Program-made: the position numbers and the translations under genes
Shown here: one piece after another, positions 17,470-27,211 of the stretch
How positions within the stretch are numbered: position 1 is the first letter of the stretch
Layout: each line of letters begins with the position of its first letter
Assembly (NCBI GenBank): GCA_017395635.1
Contig: JAFQOE010000041.1
Span: 1 to 64,000 of the forward strand
Direction: 5' to 3'
DNA from: Lachnospiraceae bacterium
GTDB taxonomy: Bacteria > Bacillota > Clostridia > Lachnospirales > Lachnospiraceae
Length of the DNA: 64,000 nucleotides
Notes under the pieces: model-generated
Database searches by the model: none
The model's input: only the letters and a program-made list of their open reading frames with translations
Told to the model about the DNA's origin: nothing

Positions 17470-18273
17470 TCATAATAAGGATTGTGCTTTATAGCCTTCA
17501 GAAATGATATCAAGCTGCTTAGAAAAACGTTCTAACTGTTCAAAATCTTCAGATTGATATACCTTATAAAATTCATCCTGAATCTTAAGAACCTCTCGTT
17601 TATTCGCAACCTTGTAAAGATTCTGAATATTAATTAAAATATCCGAAACAATGGTTGCTTTAATCTGGAAGATATTCTGTGCATCCATAATTTCATCACG
17701 AACTGCTCCCATTTCTTCATCTAATACAATAATTGCATCAGCGGCTTTTAACAACTTCTCTTTGATATGAGCCGGCATATTGCCCTTATACTTATACTGT
17801 AAAGAATGCTCTATTGTTGCCCAGAAATTCATAGCAAGTGTTCGAATTTGAATCTCTGCCTGAATTCTCTTTGTTCCATCTAAAGTATATACATCATAAT
17901 GAATAATCATGTGATAACTTCGATATCCACTATCCTTTATATTATTAATATAATCTTTCTCTGTAACTACCTCCATGTCAGTTCGTTTATGTATGATTTC
18001 TACCACTTTCTCAATATCTTCTACAAACTGACACATAATACGAATACCAGCCATATCCGCTATACGATCATCAATTTCTTCAATCGCAATGTTCTTTTTT
18101 TGCATCTTATCTAAAATACTAGAGATTTTTTTCACACGTCCGGTTACTTGTTCAATTGGTGAATATAATCCGGCATTTCTATATTCTTCTATAATATGAT
18201 TGAACTTAACAACCAATTCATCTACTGCCAAACGGTATGGATCTAGTATTTCTCGCCAAAGCTGAATTTCCAT
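17470..18273 (-). CDS. Small alarmone synthetase (RelA/SpoT domain)
   Basis: The 267-residue protein has one RelA/SpoT synthetase domain at about residues 45-170, with RIADMAGIRIMC, KDSGYRSYHMII and EIQIRTLAMNFWATIEHSLQYK, the motifs that bind GTP and ATP. There is no HD hydrolase and no TGS or ACT domain. This is the RelP/RelQ type that makes (p)ppGpp in the cytoplasm as a stress or nutrient signal. The C-terminal 80 residues are helical. GAGGTGA precedes the ATG. Confidence 0.92.
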   Translation of the reverse strand: MEIQLWREILDPYRLAVDELVVKFNHIIEEYRNAGLYSPIEQVTGRVKKISSILDKMQKKNIAIEEIDDRIADMAGIRIMCQFVEDIEKVVEIIHKRTDMEVVTEKDYINNIKDSGYRSYHMIIHYDVYTLDGTKRIQAEIQIRTLAMNFWATIEHSLQYKYKGNMPAHIKEKLLKAADAIIVLDEEMGAVRDEIMDAQNIFQIKATIVSDILINIQNLYKVANKREVLKIQDEFYKVYQSEDFEQLERFSKQLDIISEGYKAQSLL

Positions 18274-18360
18274 ATTGTTGTCACCTCATCCTTTTCAATT
18301 CGTTATATATTGACTAGTTTGCTTTCCCTAATTGTTTGTAGAATCATAATCATTTTACCA

Positions 18361-18393
18361 TTACTAGTGTTTTGTCCTGTACTGAACAGTTAC
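18361..18393. repeat. Interspersed palindrome, diverged reversed copy
   Basis: GTACTGAACAGTTAC at 18379-18393 equals one half of the repeat in reverse orientation. The partner arm (TTACTAGTG) is degenerate and the loop is longer. It lies between the M23 gene and the alarmone synthetase gene. Confidence 0.55.
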
Positions 18394-18467
18394 AAATCTA
18401 CAAAACCTCTCCACCACTTATACACAGATATAGTTAGTATAACATAAAATACCGAAAAATAAAAGAA

Positions 18468-19073
18468 TTACTCCTCATTAAATTTCTGCAAAAAGTAATA
18501 GGGATTGACACTTATTTGATTTCCATTTCGATTCTCCAGATAAATTCCAAAATGAAGATGCACAGGAAATTTTCCTTCTGTGCCTTCTTCACCCTCACCT
18601 GTACTTCCCATAAACCCAATTAATTCTCCGGAATTTACCACTTTTCCTACCGATAATCCTTTTGCATAGGAATCTAAGTGTGCATAGTAATAATACACTC
18701 CATTATCTGAAGTAATCCCGATACGATAACCACCTAGATAAAGCCAGCCCAAATTCGTAATCACACCGTCGGTTGCACTTATTATGGGAACAACACCTGC
18801 AACATTGTCATTATAGAATATATCACAGCCTTCATGCTTACCATTAACTCGATAAGCACCATAGTCATCTTGAAAAGTTATTTGCTCCCAATACCTCATG
18901 GGAACAGGGAATTTTTCAATATCTTTTGCAATCATTTTGTTTCTTTCAATAAGTTCCAACTGGTTGTTTTGAATAACAGAAACTTTCTTATCTATCCAGA
19001 AACACATTCCATTCAGTAATACACTTTGTCCAAGAAGAATAATGAAACAAATACATACATTTTTCACTTTCAT
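18468..19073 (-). CDS. M23 family metallopeptidase
   Basis: The 201-residue protein has an N-terminal membrane anchor (about residues 5-25) and an LytM-type domain. Zinc ligands are visible in KHEGCDI (H and D of HxxxD) and in the HLHFG motif near the C-terminus. It should cut peptide cross-links in peptidoglycan outside the membrane, or activate other hydrolases. The central YAHLDSYAKGLSVGKVV is family-typical. GGGAGGG precedes the ATG. Confidence 0.9.
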   Translation of the reverse strand: MKVKNVCICFIILLGQSVLLNGMCFWIDKKVSVIQNNQLELIERNKMIAKDIEKFPVPMRYWEQITFQDDYGAYRVNGKHEGCDIFYNDNVAGVVPIISATDGVITNLGWLYLGGYRIGITSDNGVYYYYAHLDSYAKGLSVGKVVNSGELIGFMGSTGEGEEGTEGKFPVHLHFGIYLENRNGNQISVNPYYFLQKFNEE

Positions 19074-19113
19074 GCCATAAACCCTCCCATATAGTATATG
19101 AAAGGGTTAAAAA

Positions 19114-20418
19114 TCAAGAACTTGTAAGTTCACATTCAATTCTGCGAATGATACAATTCGCCTTTTCATATATTTCCAATGGTTCAATACCATCACAAAA
19201 ACGACCATTGACATACAATATATTACCTGCAATCATTGTCATAATCACATTATCAATACTTCCGCTATACACTAAATTATTCACCAAATGATTCATCGGC
19301 TGCATGTTTGGTTTTAACAAGTCAATCAAAATAATATCTGCCTGTTTACCTTCTGCCAAAATATCACATTGTTTCAGACCAAGTAAATGTGCACCATTAC
19401 AGGTAGCCATTCGCAATACATCTATCGGTTTGATTGCTGCTGCATTCTGATACTTCACCTTTTGTAACGTTGCAGCCAAATACATCTCCTTAAAGAAATT
19501 CAGACTATTATTGCTTGCAGGTCCGTCTGTTCCAAGTGCAACCTTAACACCATAATCCAAATACTTCTTAATCGGTGCAATTCCACTGGCAAGCTTTAGA
19601 TTAGAAGACGGATTGGTAACTACATATATTCCCTTTTGTTTCATAATTTCGCAATCTTTATCATCGGTATACAACAAATGATGTCCAGCTCCACCATATT
19701 CAAATAAACCAATTTTGTTCATTAATTGAATTGGTGTCATACCATGACGCGCAATACATTCATTCACTTCATGCTCCGTTTCGCTATTATGCATATAAAC
19801 CGGAGCTCTTAACTCTTGGCTTAACATCGCAATTTTTTCCAATAAATTCTTGCAACAACTATATTCCGAATGAAATCCTAAGCGATAATCTACCAGCGAA
19901 TGACATTGATAAAAGTTCTTATAATCCTTCTTCAAGGTTTCTATAGCAACATTTGCATTATCTTTATCTCCGAAAACGGTTCCGGAAATCACAACCCGAT
20001 ATTTCATATCAATACAGGCTTTTGCAATCATTTCAGGATGAAAATACATTTCAAAACTGGTTGTAATCCCACCCCTTAAATACTCCAAAATAGCAAGTTG
20101 CATTAAAGTATATATATCCTCTGGTCTAAGTCTTGCTTCCGCAGGAAATATCATTGTATTTAACCATTCATGCAAAGGTAAATCATCTGCAAAAGAACGC
20201 AAAAAGGTCATCGGACCATGTGCGTGACAATTCTTAAAACCCGGCATTAACAAATTCCCCATACAATCAATTTGTTGGTCAAATTGCTCTGCTTCAGTAG
20301 ATGCTTCACCTATAATCACTTTTTCGATTCTGTCGTCTGATATCCAAACTTCACCATCAAAGCACTCTCTATTCTCTTCCATTGTTAATACTCTTGCATG
20401 ATATAGACGTGTACGCAT
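19114..20418 (-). CDS. Amidohydrolase, MTA/SAH deaminase-like
   Basis: The 434-residue enzyme of the MtaD/SsnA group has zinc ligands H65 and H67 (NCHAHGPMTFLRS), a histidine in MHNSETEHE, one in AGHHLLY and the aspartate in GTDGPASNN. The family deaminates S-adenosylhomocysteine, methylthioadenosine or related purines; the exact substrate is inferred. It lies directly behind purine nucleoside phosphorylase, which supports a purine salvage role. GGGGGGAG precedes the ATG. Confidence 0.88.
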   Translation of the reverse strand: MRTRLYHARVLTMEENRECFDGEVWISDDRIEKVIIGEASTEAEQFDQQIDCMGNLLMPGFKNCHAHGPMTFLRSFADDLPLHEWLNTMIFPAEARLRPEDIYTLMQLAILEYLRGGITTSFEMYFHPEMIAKACIDMKYRVVISGTVFGDKDNANVAIETLKKDYKNFYQCHSLVDYRLGFHSEYSCCKNLLEKIAMLSQELRAPVYMHNSETEHEVNECIARHGMTPIQLMNKIGLFEYGGAGHHLLYTDDKDCEIMKQKGIYVVTNPSSNLKLASGIAPIKKYLDYGVKVALGTDGPASNNSLNFFKEMYLAATLQKVKYQNAAAIKPIDVLRMATCNGAHLLGLKQCDILAEGKQADIILIDLLKPNMQPMNHLVNNLVYSGSIDNVIMTMIAGNILYVNGRFCDGIEPLEIYEKANCIIRRIECELTSS

Positions 20419-20459
20419 ATACTCCCCCCTTTTTTCTTAAAGACATTCTTAGATAGTTC

Positions 20460-20486
20460 GTAACTATTCAGTACCTTCATAGGTAC
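20460..20486. repeat. 27-bp interspersed palindrome, copy 2
   Basis: Arms GTAACTAT and ATAGGTAC (one mismatch) surround TCAGTACCTTC. It lies between the purine nucleoside phosphorylase and amidohydrolase genes. Confidence 0.75.
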
Positions 20487-20526
20487 GATAATTCTATATA
20501 TTATTCATCTCATACGCATAACATAT

Positions 20527-21348
20527 TTACATTCTTGCAATTGCCGATTTAACTAAGGATTGAAACTTCGGAGCAACTGCATCCGCCGCTGCCTTCACCT
20601 CTTCATGACAAAGTGGTGTTTCGTTGATTCCTGCCGCCAAGTTTGAAATAAAAGATATGCCACAGATTTGCATATTCATATGATTCGCTGTAATCGCTTC
20701 AACTACAGTACTCATACCAACCGAAGATGCTCCAAGTATTTTACACATACGAATCTCTGCCGGAGTTTCATAGCTTGGACCGGTCAGTTGAATATACACC
20801 CCCTGTTTCATATGGATTCCCAACTCTTCGCTTGTCTTTAAAATGATTTCCTGTAAATGTTTATCATACACTTCACTCATATCCGAAAATCTTGTTCCTA
20901 AATCATCATCATTTTCCCCAATCAATGGATTCATTACAAAACAACTAATATGATCTGTAATCAACATTAAATCACCACATTGAAATCCATCACCAAGTCC
21001 ACCTGCCGCATTAGTTAAAAATAATATTTCTGCTCCCATTGCATGCATAAGTCGTATCGGAAGAACCACTTCCTCCATAGAATATCCTTCATAATAATGA
21101 ACTCTGCCTTGCATGATTACAACCGGCGTTTTATCAATATAGCCAAACACAAATCTCCCCTTATGTCCTGCAACCGTAGACATCGGAAATCCTTTAATTT
21201 CGGAATAATCAATACTGCAAACTATATCAATTTGTTCAGCCAAATCTCCTAATCCGGAACCTAACACTAATGCAACCCTTGGTACAAAATCCGTTTTTTC
21301 TCTCACACATTCTAAACATTGATTCACCTTATCTAATATTTTCCCCAT
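20527..21348 (-). CDS. punA: Purine-nucleoside phosphorylase, trimeric type
   Basis: The 273-residue enzyme splits inosine or guanosine with phosphate to the free base and ribose-1-phosphate. The family markers are GSGLGDLAE (phosphate loop), NAAGGL, GPSYETPAEIRM, GMSTVVEA and the base-binding asparagine in SNLAAGI. It fits with pdp and deoB further upstream as a nucleoside salvage set. GGAGGT precedes the ATG. Confidence 0.95.
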   Translation of the reverse strand: MGKILDKVNQCLECVREKTDFVPRVALVLGSGLGDLAEQIDIVCSIDYSEIKGFPMSTVAGHKGRFVFGYIDKTPVVIMQGRVHYYEGYSMEEVVLPIRLMHAMGAEILFLTNAAGGLGDGFQCGDLMLITDHISCFVMNPLIGENDDDLGTRFSDMSEVYDKHLQEIILKTSEELGIHMKQGVYIQLTGPSYETPAEIRMCKILGASSVGMSTVVEAITANHMNMQICGISFISNLAAGINETPLCHEEVKAAADAVAPKFQSLVKSAIARM

Positions 21349-21435
21349 ATCTATACCTCCATCCTATAAAAACAAAGAATGTCATTTACGACATTTATCA
21401 GAACAAAGAGTTCCTCACAAAGTAATTTCCTCTAT

Positions 21436-21480
21436 CACAAAAATGCCTGACACATACTATAATTATAGCATATGCCAGGC
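21436..21480 (-). terminator. Rho-independent terminator after the L,D-transpeptidase gene
   Basis: A long imperfect stem starts GCCUGgCA and ends UGuCAGGC around an AAUU loop, followed by AUUUUUGUG. It separates the transpeptidase transcript from punA. Confidence 0.85.
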
Positions 21481-21580
21481 TTATTGTCTTATTCTTTTCG
21501 ATTGAATTATTATTACTGTTCTGAAGTTTCAATATTGTGAACGCTTTATTATTTTGCGAACAAATACATCCAGTTTCTTA

Positions 21581-23545
21581 TTACTTACGATTCTCATTAT
21601 CATAGAAATATACAACTACCGGATCACCAATATCAAAATTCTTGTATAAAGTTTGAGCCAAGTCATACGGAAGATTAACACAACCATGAGAACCATCATA
21701 ATAATAGATACTTCCACCATATACGCTTCTCCATCCTGCCGCATCATGAAGTCCATATCCACCATTGAACTGCATCCAATAGGTAACAGGTGATTCGTAC
21801 TCATATTCCATCTTCGTTTCTTTGACCTTAACTTTCTTACCCTTCTTATTCTTTTTGGTTACAGTCTTAGTAACCGCCTTCTGCGGACCACGAAGAACGG
21901 TAGGACTTAACTTATCCTGAATCTTGTATAAACCAAGACAAGTACCATTACCAATAGCCTCACATCCGGATACACAGTCACCCTCAGCAATTTTCTTTCC
22001 ATCTTTGTATGCAACTACTTTTTGCTCGGATAAGTTACACTCGATATAAGTGTCACCAATATCATTTTCTCCCTGCAATGTATACCCTTTAGACTTGAAA
22101 ATAACTTCTACCGTAGTATTTTTCTTAGACTGCAAGGCGTTATATAAGGCATTCGTAGTAGCTTCCTGATCTATCTCGTAACCAAATGCACTTCCACTAA
22201 TCTTAACTTTTCTATTACCACCATAAGTTGATGTAAATGTACGTTCTGTTCCGATTGTATCATACTGTGCCGCCAAGTCCTTAACATATCTTTGAACCTG
22301 TGTTTTAGAAACCGTATAACTATCACCATTCTTTTCCAATACCTTATCGTACAATTCCATGCTTGGTTCTAATGTCAAATCATCCAACTGAAGTGTAATT
22401 ACCCCATCTACAAATTCGCTCTTTGCTGCGAAATCAGCATTCAAAGTTTCATCTGTACTATACACTTCCGGTAAGTTGTAACAACCAGCATCCTGAAGTT
22501 TAACATTTACAACAACCTTAGACAAACTATCGTTTACTGTAGTTTTGAATTGTTCCGTATTAATCGTTGTTCCTAATACTTCTTTTACAATTGCGAATTT
22601 TCCGTCTTCCACACCAATATAAGCATCTTTGGGCTCAATCATAAGCTTTTTATCAAGAATTTGCATCTTTTCATAAATGCCATTTAATTTATCTTGATTC
22701 CATGTTGCATCTGCACCTACTGTGAAATCATGATGTTTCATACAATTCACAAACCACAAATATGTTTTCTGTGCTTTCAGGCAATCATCCAGTTCATCTT
22801 TTAACTGAATACTCATTTCAATCTCACTACCTGCAATAATTACCTTCTTACCATCAATTGTTTCCAATGTTAATGTATAATTCTTATTAAATTCATCTAA
22901 AGTAGTTTTAGCTGCATCTTTATTCATATTGGACACATTAGTTCCATTAATCGCAACACTTGGATAAAAATAATTAGAAAAATACATCACACCTGCCACA
23001 TAAGCAATCACAAGTAAAGCAACAAGTGTTCCGAAAAAGATTGCAATTCCTTTTTTGCTCTTTTTCTCTTCTTTAACCATTACTTTCTCATTGGTAGAAT
23101 TTTCTTTCTTATCTGTATTTTTAATTTCTGCTGAAACTTCTTCCTTCTTCGATTCTTTCTTATCCTCAGAAACTTCTTCCTTCTTTGGTTCCTTCTTCTC
23201 CTCAGTAACTTCTTCTTTCTTTGGTTCCTTCTTCTCCTCAGAAATCTCTTCCTTCTTTGGTTCTTTCTTCTCCTCAGAAACCTCTTCTTTCTTTGGTTCC
23301 TTCTTGTCCTCAGAAACCTCTTCTTTCTTCTCCTCAGAAACCTCTTCTTTCTTCGATTCAACCTTGTCTTCAGAAACCTTTTCTTTCGTTTGTTCTTCCG
23401 TATCTTTTCCTTCTGCTTCTATAATAGCCTTCTTTTCATCAATCTTTTTGAGAGCATTTCTAATCTCTTCAAATCCAACTAATTCATTCAGTTCTTCATT
23501 TGTAGCTTTTGTTTCTTCTGATACGGATTTTTTCTTTTCGTCCAT
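21581..23545 (-). CDS. Membrane-anchored L,D-transpeptidase
   Basis: The 654-residue protein has three parts. Residues 1-160 are cytoplasmic and highly charged, with about six Lys/Glu repeats of some 11 residues (KKEEVSEEKKE). A membrane helix lies at about 165-187. The outside part holds a PG_binding_4/VanW-like region and a C-terminal YkuD domain whose SHGCVN motif (catalytic cysteine near residue 619) forms 3-3 cross-links or attaches ligands to peptidoglycan. It is the first gene before the 21436-21480 terminator. GGAG precedes the ATG. Confidence 0.92.
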   Translation of the reverse strand: MDEKKKSVSEETKATNEELNELVGFEEIRNALKKIDEKKAIIEAEGKDTEEQTKEKVSEDKVESKKEEVSEEKKEEVSEDKKEPKKEEVSEEKKEPKKEEISEEKKEPKKEEVTEEKKEPKKEEVSEDKKESKKEEVSAEIKNTDKKENSTNEKVMVKEEKKSKKGIAIFFGTLVALLVIAYVAGVMYFSNYFYPSVAINGTNVSNMNKDAAKTTLDEFNKNYTLTLETIDGKKVIIAGSEIEMSIQLKDELDDCLKAQKTYLWFVNCMKHHDFTVGADATWNQDKLNGIYEKMQILDKKLMIEPKDAYIGVEDGKFAIVKEVLGTTINTEQFKTTVNDSLSKVVVNVKLQDAGCYNLPEVYSTDETLNADFAAKSEFVDGVITLQLDDLTLEPSMELYDKVLEKNGDSYTVSKTQVQRYVKDLAAQYDTIGTERTFTSTYGGNRKVKISGSAFGYEIDQEATTNALYNALQSKKNTTVEVIFKSKGYTLQGENDIGDTYIECNLSEQKVVAYKDGKKIAEGDCVSGCEAIGNGTCLGLYKIQDKLSPTVLRGPQKAVTKTVTKKNKKGKKVKVKETKMEYEYESPVTYWMQFNGGYGLHDAAGWRSVYGGSIYYYDGSHGCVNLPYDLAQTLYKNFDIGDPVVVYFYDNENRK

Positions 23546-23566
23546 TACTGCACTCCTATAATAAAA

Positions 23567-24478
23567 CTATTTGTTATCAGGTGATTTTTCATCATAATCT
23601 GTATGTAGTGTAACAGTTACCACCTCAGGTAAATTATTCACACGAAATTTAAATGTATGATTGCCTAATCCCCCACTTAAAATCATATATTTGTTGTCAT
23701 TCTCAAACAATCCCTTATCGTACTTAGGGAAAAAATGAATCATCGGTGATAATGCACCACCTATCAATGGTATTCGAATCATCCCTCCATGTACATGACC
23801 GGAAAATGTCAGGTTAGCTCCCCATGCAGTATAATCTTCAAAGTAGTCAGGATTATGTGCCAATAATATATGATATTTATCAGGTTTACATGTTCCGAAT
23901 AATGATGTCAAATAATCATCCGGCATCGGTGTTTTAATCATTCTCTTATATAATTCCGATGTCAAATTCAAACCGTATAGATAAATTGATTCATCACCTT
24001 TTGAAAGAATTACTTTCTTATCAAATAGTAAATTCACATCTTTCGAAATACGATTCATGAATTGCTTCCACATATCTCCATATGTTTCCTCATAAAGACT
24101 AACACGTAATTCATGATTCCCCATACTATAATAGACTGATGCAATTTCACATAAAGAATTCACAAAATCAACAGCCTTCGTAACATCGCTATTCGGTTTT
24201 CCGATTATCATATCACCTGTTATTACTATAATATCCGGATTCTGCTTTTTTATTACTTCTAATAGTTTCTCATTGTCTCTACTAAACTCCGCATTATGCA
24301 AGTCTGATAAATGAACAATTCGAAATCCATCAAACGAACCCGGACACAATATATCTTTTATATGATATTCGGTAACTGTCAGTTTGCGATTTTCAAAATA
24401 ACTAATTATTAATACAACCGCCAAACAAACAATCCCTAGTATACTAATAATTCCTAATATATTCAAGAAAAAAATCAT
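23567..24478 (-). CDS. Membrane-bound metallophosphoesterase (YkuE-like)
   Basis: The 303-residue protein has an N-terminal membrane helix (about residues 3-25) and a calcineurin-like phosphoesterase domain. The metal motifs are DLHNAEF, GDMI, GNHEL and the two C-terminal histidine motifs LLAHNPD and SGHVHGG. The substrate is not evident; YkuE-type proteins have been linked to the cell envelope. The start is 18 bp behind dacF and the stop 21 bp before the transpeptidase gene, so these three form one unit. Confidence 0.9.
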   Translation of the reverse strand: MIFFLNILGIISILGIVCLAVVLIISYFENRKLTVTEYHIKDILCPGSFDGFRIVHLSDLHNAEFSRDNEKLLEVIKKQNPDIIVITGDMIIGKPNSDVTKAVDFVNSLCEIASVYYSMGNHELRVSLYEETYGDMWKQFMNRISKDVNLLFDKKVILSKGDESIYLYGLNLTSELYKRMIKTPMPDDYLTSLFGTCKPDKYHILLAHNPDYFEDYTAWGANLTFSGHVHGGMIRIPLIGGALSPMIHFFPKYDKGLFENDNKYMILSGGLGNHTFKFRVNNLPEVVTVTLHTDYDEKSPDNK

Positions 24479-24496
24479 TGGTATCTCCTTACTGAT

Positions 24497-25702
24497 TTAG
24501 TACATATTGACGAATTTGAAAAATATCTTCTCTAGTGTATCACAATATTTTTGTTTTTCAACTGTTTTTATAGCAATTATGTCTATACTCCCAAGTAACT
24601 CTTTTCCTTGATAATATTCCATTCTGGCAACAATATCACCTTTATTAATAGGAGCTTTTGTTTTTTCTATCACAAGTTTTTTCTTAACACTTTTATCTTT
24701 TGCATTTCCAACAAAAACATAATGAAAACTATCTTTCGCTTTCACCGTAACATAATCTTTGTTACCATCCTCAATTTCAATATGATTATTTCCATCTAAT
24801 ACCTTATTATCCTCATAGATATCGCAATTTGCAAAACCATAGTCTAAAAGTTTTGCTGCATCCGAATAACGTATATCTTTAGTCTTAGATCCCATAACTA
24901 CTGCAATTAATGTGGTTCCATTGCGCGTTGCCGTAGCGGACATTGAAAAACCTGCATCTGATGTGTAACCGGTTTTTAATCCATTGGCACCTTCATACTT
25001 TTTCAAAAATTTGTTCGTGTTAGCAAGACCGAATTCTGACTCCCCTTTATTCGTTTTGTGTGTGATAGAATCCATCCATATGGTTGTATAATCTAACACA
25101 TTCGGATGTCTCAATAGCAATTCACGAGATAAAATTGCTATATCCTTTGCACTCATCATATGCCCTTGTGCCTCTAGTCCACAGGCATTTTCAAAATGAG
25201 TATTATTCATGCCAAGCTCTTTGGCACGCTCATTCATCATTTGAACAAATGCTTCCTCACTACCGGCAATTGTCTCTCCCATAGCTACTGCAGCGTCATT
25301 TGCAGAAGATACTATCATACATTTTAAAATATCTTCTACCGTCTGTTGTTCATTTGTTTCTAAATACACCTGACTTCCTCCCATGCTGGCTGCATGTTCG
25401 GACACCGTCACCACACTTTCTAATGTTAGTTTTCCGGAATCTAAAGCTTCAAATGCCAACAACATTGTCATAAGCTTAGTAACAGAAGCCGGACGTCTCG
25501 CTGTATCTCCATCTTTTTCATACAAAATCTGTCCACTATTTACTTCCATTAATAACGCAGACGGTGATTCAATATCTATAACCGTCTGCGTATTTTGATT
25601 TTCATTATCCTTTTGTTCAACAGCCACCGATAAACCGGATGGTATTAATGACAATATAAATATGAGAATAAGGGTAAACACAATAATTCTTTTCACTGGC
25701 AT
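24497..25702 (-). CDS. dacF: D-alanyl-D-alanine carboxypeptidase (DacF type)
   Basis: The 401-residue low-molecular-weight penicillin-binding protein has an N-terminal signal helix (about residues 5-27), then SVTK (SxxK), SAN (SxN) and KTG motifs in the serine peptidase domain, and a C-terminal PBP5-type beta domain. It trims the terminal D-alanine of peptidoglycan pentapeptides outside the membrane. The ribosome binding site is short (AGGTAT), so the start is slightly uncertain. A paralog lies at 29645-30946. Confidence 0.94.
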   Translation of the reverse strand: MPVKRIIVFTLILIFILSLIPSGLSVAVEQKDNENQNTQTVIDIESPSALLMEVNSGQILYEKDGDTARRPASVTKLMTMLLAFEALDSGKLTLESVVTVSEHAASMGGSQVYLETNEQQTVEDILKCMIVSSANDAAVAMGETIAGSEEAFVQMMNERAKELGMNNTHFENACGLEAQGHMMSAKDIAILSRELLLRHPNVLDYTTIWMDSITHKTNKGESEFGLANTNKFLKKYEGANGLKTGYTSDAGFSMSATATRNGTTLIAVVMGSKTKDIRYSDAAKLLDYGFANCDIYEDNKVLDGNNHIEIEDGNKDYVTVKAKDSFHYVFVGNAKDKSVKKKLVIEKTKAPINKGDIVARMEYYQGKELLGSIDIIAIKTVEKQKYCDTLEKIFFKFVNMY

Positions 25703-25780
25703 ATACCTATTCTTTTTCTTATATTTTATTAAAAAACAGGATGTTTTATGCTCTTAAAACTCATATTTGTAAACAACTTC

Positions 25781-25806
25781 ATAACAATTCCGTACCTTCA
25801 TAGTTA
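25781..25806. repeat. Interspersed palindrome, copy 3
   Basis: The core CGTACCTTCATAGTTA matches the repeat; the left arm is degenerate (ATAACAAT). It lies between pdp and dacF. Confidence 0.65.
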
Positions 25807-25817
25807 AGATTCACAAA

Positions 25818-27188
25818 TTAATCTGAAAAACTGGTGTCAATATCTTTTCGAGTGATTATTTCATACACGATTTTATTATCAAACACATTAGATTTTGATA
25901 AAGTATAAGCTTTGACAAATCTTTTGAATGCTATTTCAAGTTTTTCTTCATCATTTCCATATAAGACAGCAATCTCATCGGATGCACAAATTGCATCTCC
26001 TAAATGCTTGCAAAGACGAATCCCGACTGTCAAATCAATTTCACTTTCTTTTGTCTCTCTTCCTCCTCCAAGAACAAGGGATGTCATTCCTATTTCCTGA
26101 TTATTACATGCTATTAAGTATGCAGAAGTCCATTCCAAAGATTCTTGATTGGCTATAAACAAATCTTTTCCGGTAATTACTCTTGAATACTTTGCTTTCT
26201 CAAACTTCTCCATATCATCCAGATAACTTGCATCACCATGTTGTGCTACAACAAAGTCTTTCATTTTATTGTAGGCTTTTCCGGAGGAAAGCACCTCATC
26301 CACCAACTTTATAGCTTCTTCGAAACTATCCGCCTTCTTTGCCGCCACAATCATATATCCTGCCAGTACCTTAGAAACTTCCATAAGTCGTTTCTCTCCA
26401 TTGCCTTTGAGACACTCTACTGCTTCTTGTACTTCCAATACATTACCAACTGCATTACCTAATGGTTCGTTCATATCCGTGATAACTGCTGTGGTGTCTC
26501 TACCAGCTAAAGTTCCGATTGCAACCATAGTTTTTGCCAACAATCTTGCATCTTCTAACGTCTTCATAAATGCACCGGAACCGACTTTAACATCTAAAAC
26601 AATCGCATCTGCTCCGGCAGCCAATTTTTTGCTCATAATACTGGCTGCAATCAAAGAAATATTATCTACCGTTGCGGTAACATCTCGCAAAGCATAGATT
26701 TTCTTATCGGCAGGAGCAAGATTAGCTGTCTGTCCAACAATTGACAAGCCAATTTCATTCACCTGATTCACAAACTCTTCTTCTGAAATACTCGTACAAA
26801 ATCCTGGAATACCTTCTAATTTGTCAATTGTACCACCTGTATGTCCTAGTCCTCTTCCACTCATTTTTGTTACAGGCACCCCTAAACTTGCAAGAATCGG
26901 ACCTACAATCAAGCTGGTTTTATCTCCTACTCCACCCGTAGAATGTTTATCCACTTTAATGCCTTGAATCGCTGATAAATCTAATCGTTCACCACTATCA
27001 GCCATAGCCATAGTAAGCATAGTCGTTTCTTCATGATTCATTCCTTGAAAATATACCGCCATCAAAAAAGCTGACATCTGATAATCCGGAATTTCTCCTT
27101 TTGTGTAACCATTCACCATATAGACAATCTCTTCCTTACTAAGAATATGACCATCTCGTTTTTTCATAATTATATCGTATGTGTTCAT
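25818..27188 (-). CDS. pdp: Pyrimidine-nucleoside phosphorylase
   Basis: The 456-residue protein splits thymidine, uridine or deoxyuridine with phosphate. It has the family signature SGRGLGHTGGTIDKLE, KHSTGGVGDK near residue 83, and the catalytic-domain lysine/serine pattern in DVKVGSGAFM. It is somewhat longer than the usual 433-440 residues because of a C-terminal extension. The ATG is 23 bp past the deoB stop, with AGGGGTGA before it, so phosphorolysis and phosphopentomutase are coexpressed. Confidence 0.94.
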   Translation of the reverse strand: MNTYDIIMKKRDGHILSKEEIVYMVNGYTKGEIPDYQMSAFLMAVYFQGMNHEETTMLTMAMADSGERLDLSAIQGIKVDKHSTGGVGDKTSLIVGPILASLGVPVTKMSGRGLGHTGGTIDKLEGIPGFCTSISEEEFVNQVNEIGLSIVGQTANLAPADKKIYALRDVTATVDNISLIAASIMSKKLAAGADAIVLDVKVGSGAFMKTLEDARLLAKTMVAIGTLAGRDTTAVITDMNEPLGNAVGNVLEVQEAVECLKGNGEKRLMEVSKVLAGYMIVAAKKADSFEEAIKLVDEVLSSGKAYNKMKDFVVAQHGDASYLDDMEKFEKAKYSRVITGKDLFIANQESLEWTSAYLIACNNQEIGMTSLVLGGGRETKESEIDLTVGIRLCKHLGDAICASDEIAVLYGNDEEKLEIAFKRFVKAYTLSKSNVFDNKIVYEIITRKDIDTSFSD

Positions 27189-27211
27189 ATGATCACCCCT
27201 AATCCTTTATA

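Noticed and set aside
21349..21435. Possible purine riboswitch before punA
   Set aside because: The conserved junction sequences of the purine aptamer are not present; only a small ATGTC/GACAT hairpin is seen.
23055..23561. 168-codon plus-strand open frame rich in Ser/Phe
   Set aside because: It is the antisense of the Lys/Glu repeats of the L,D-transpeptidase gene; GAA/AAG repeats have no stop codons on the other strand. No ribosome binding site or family.
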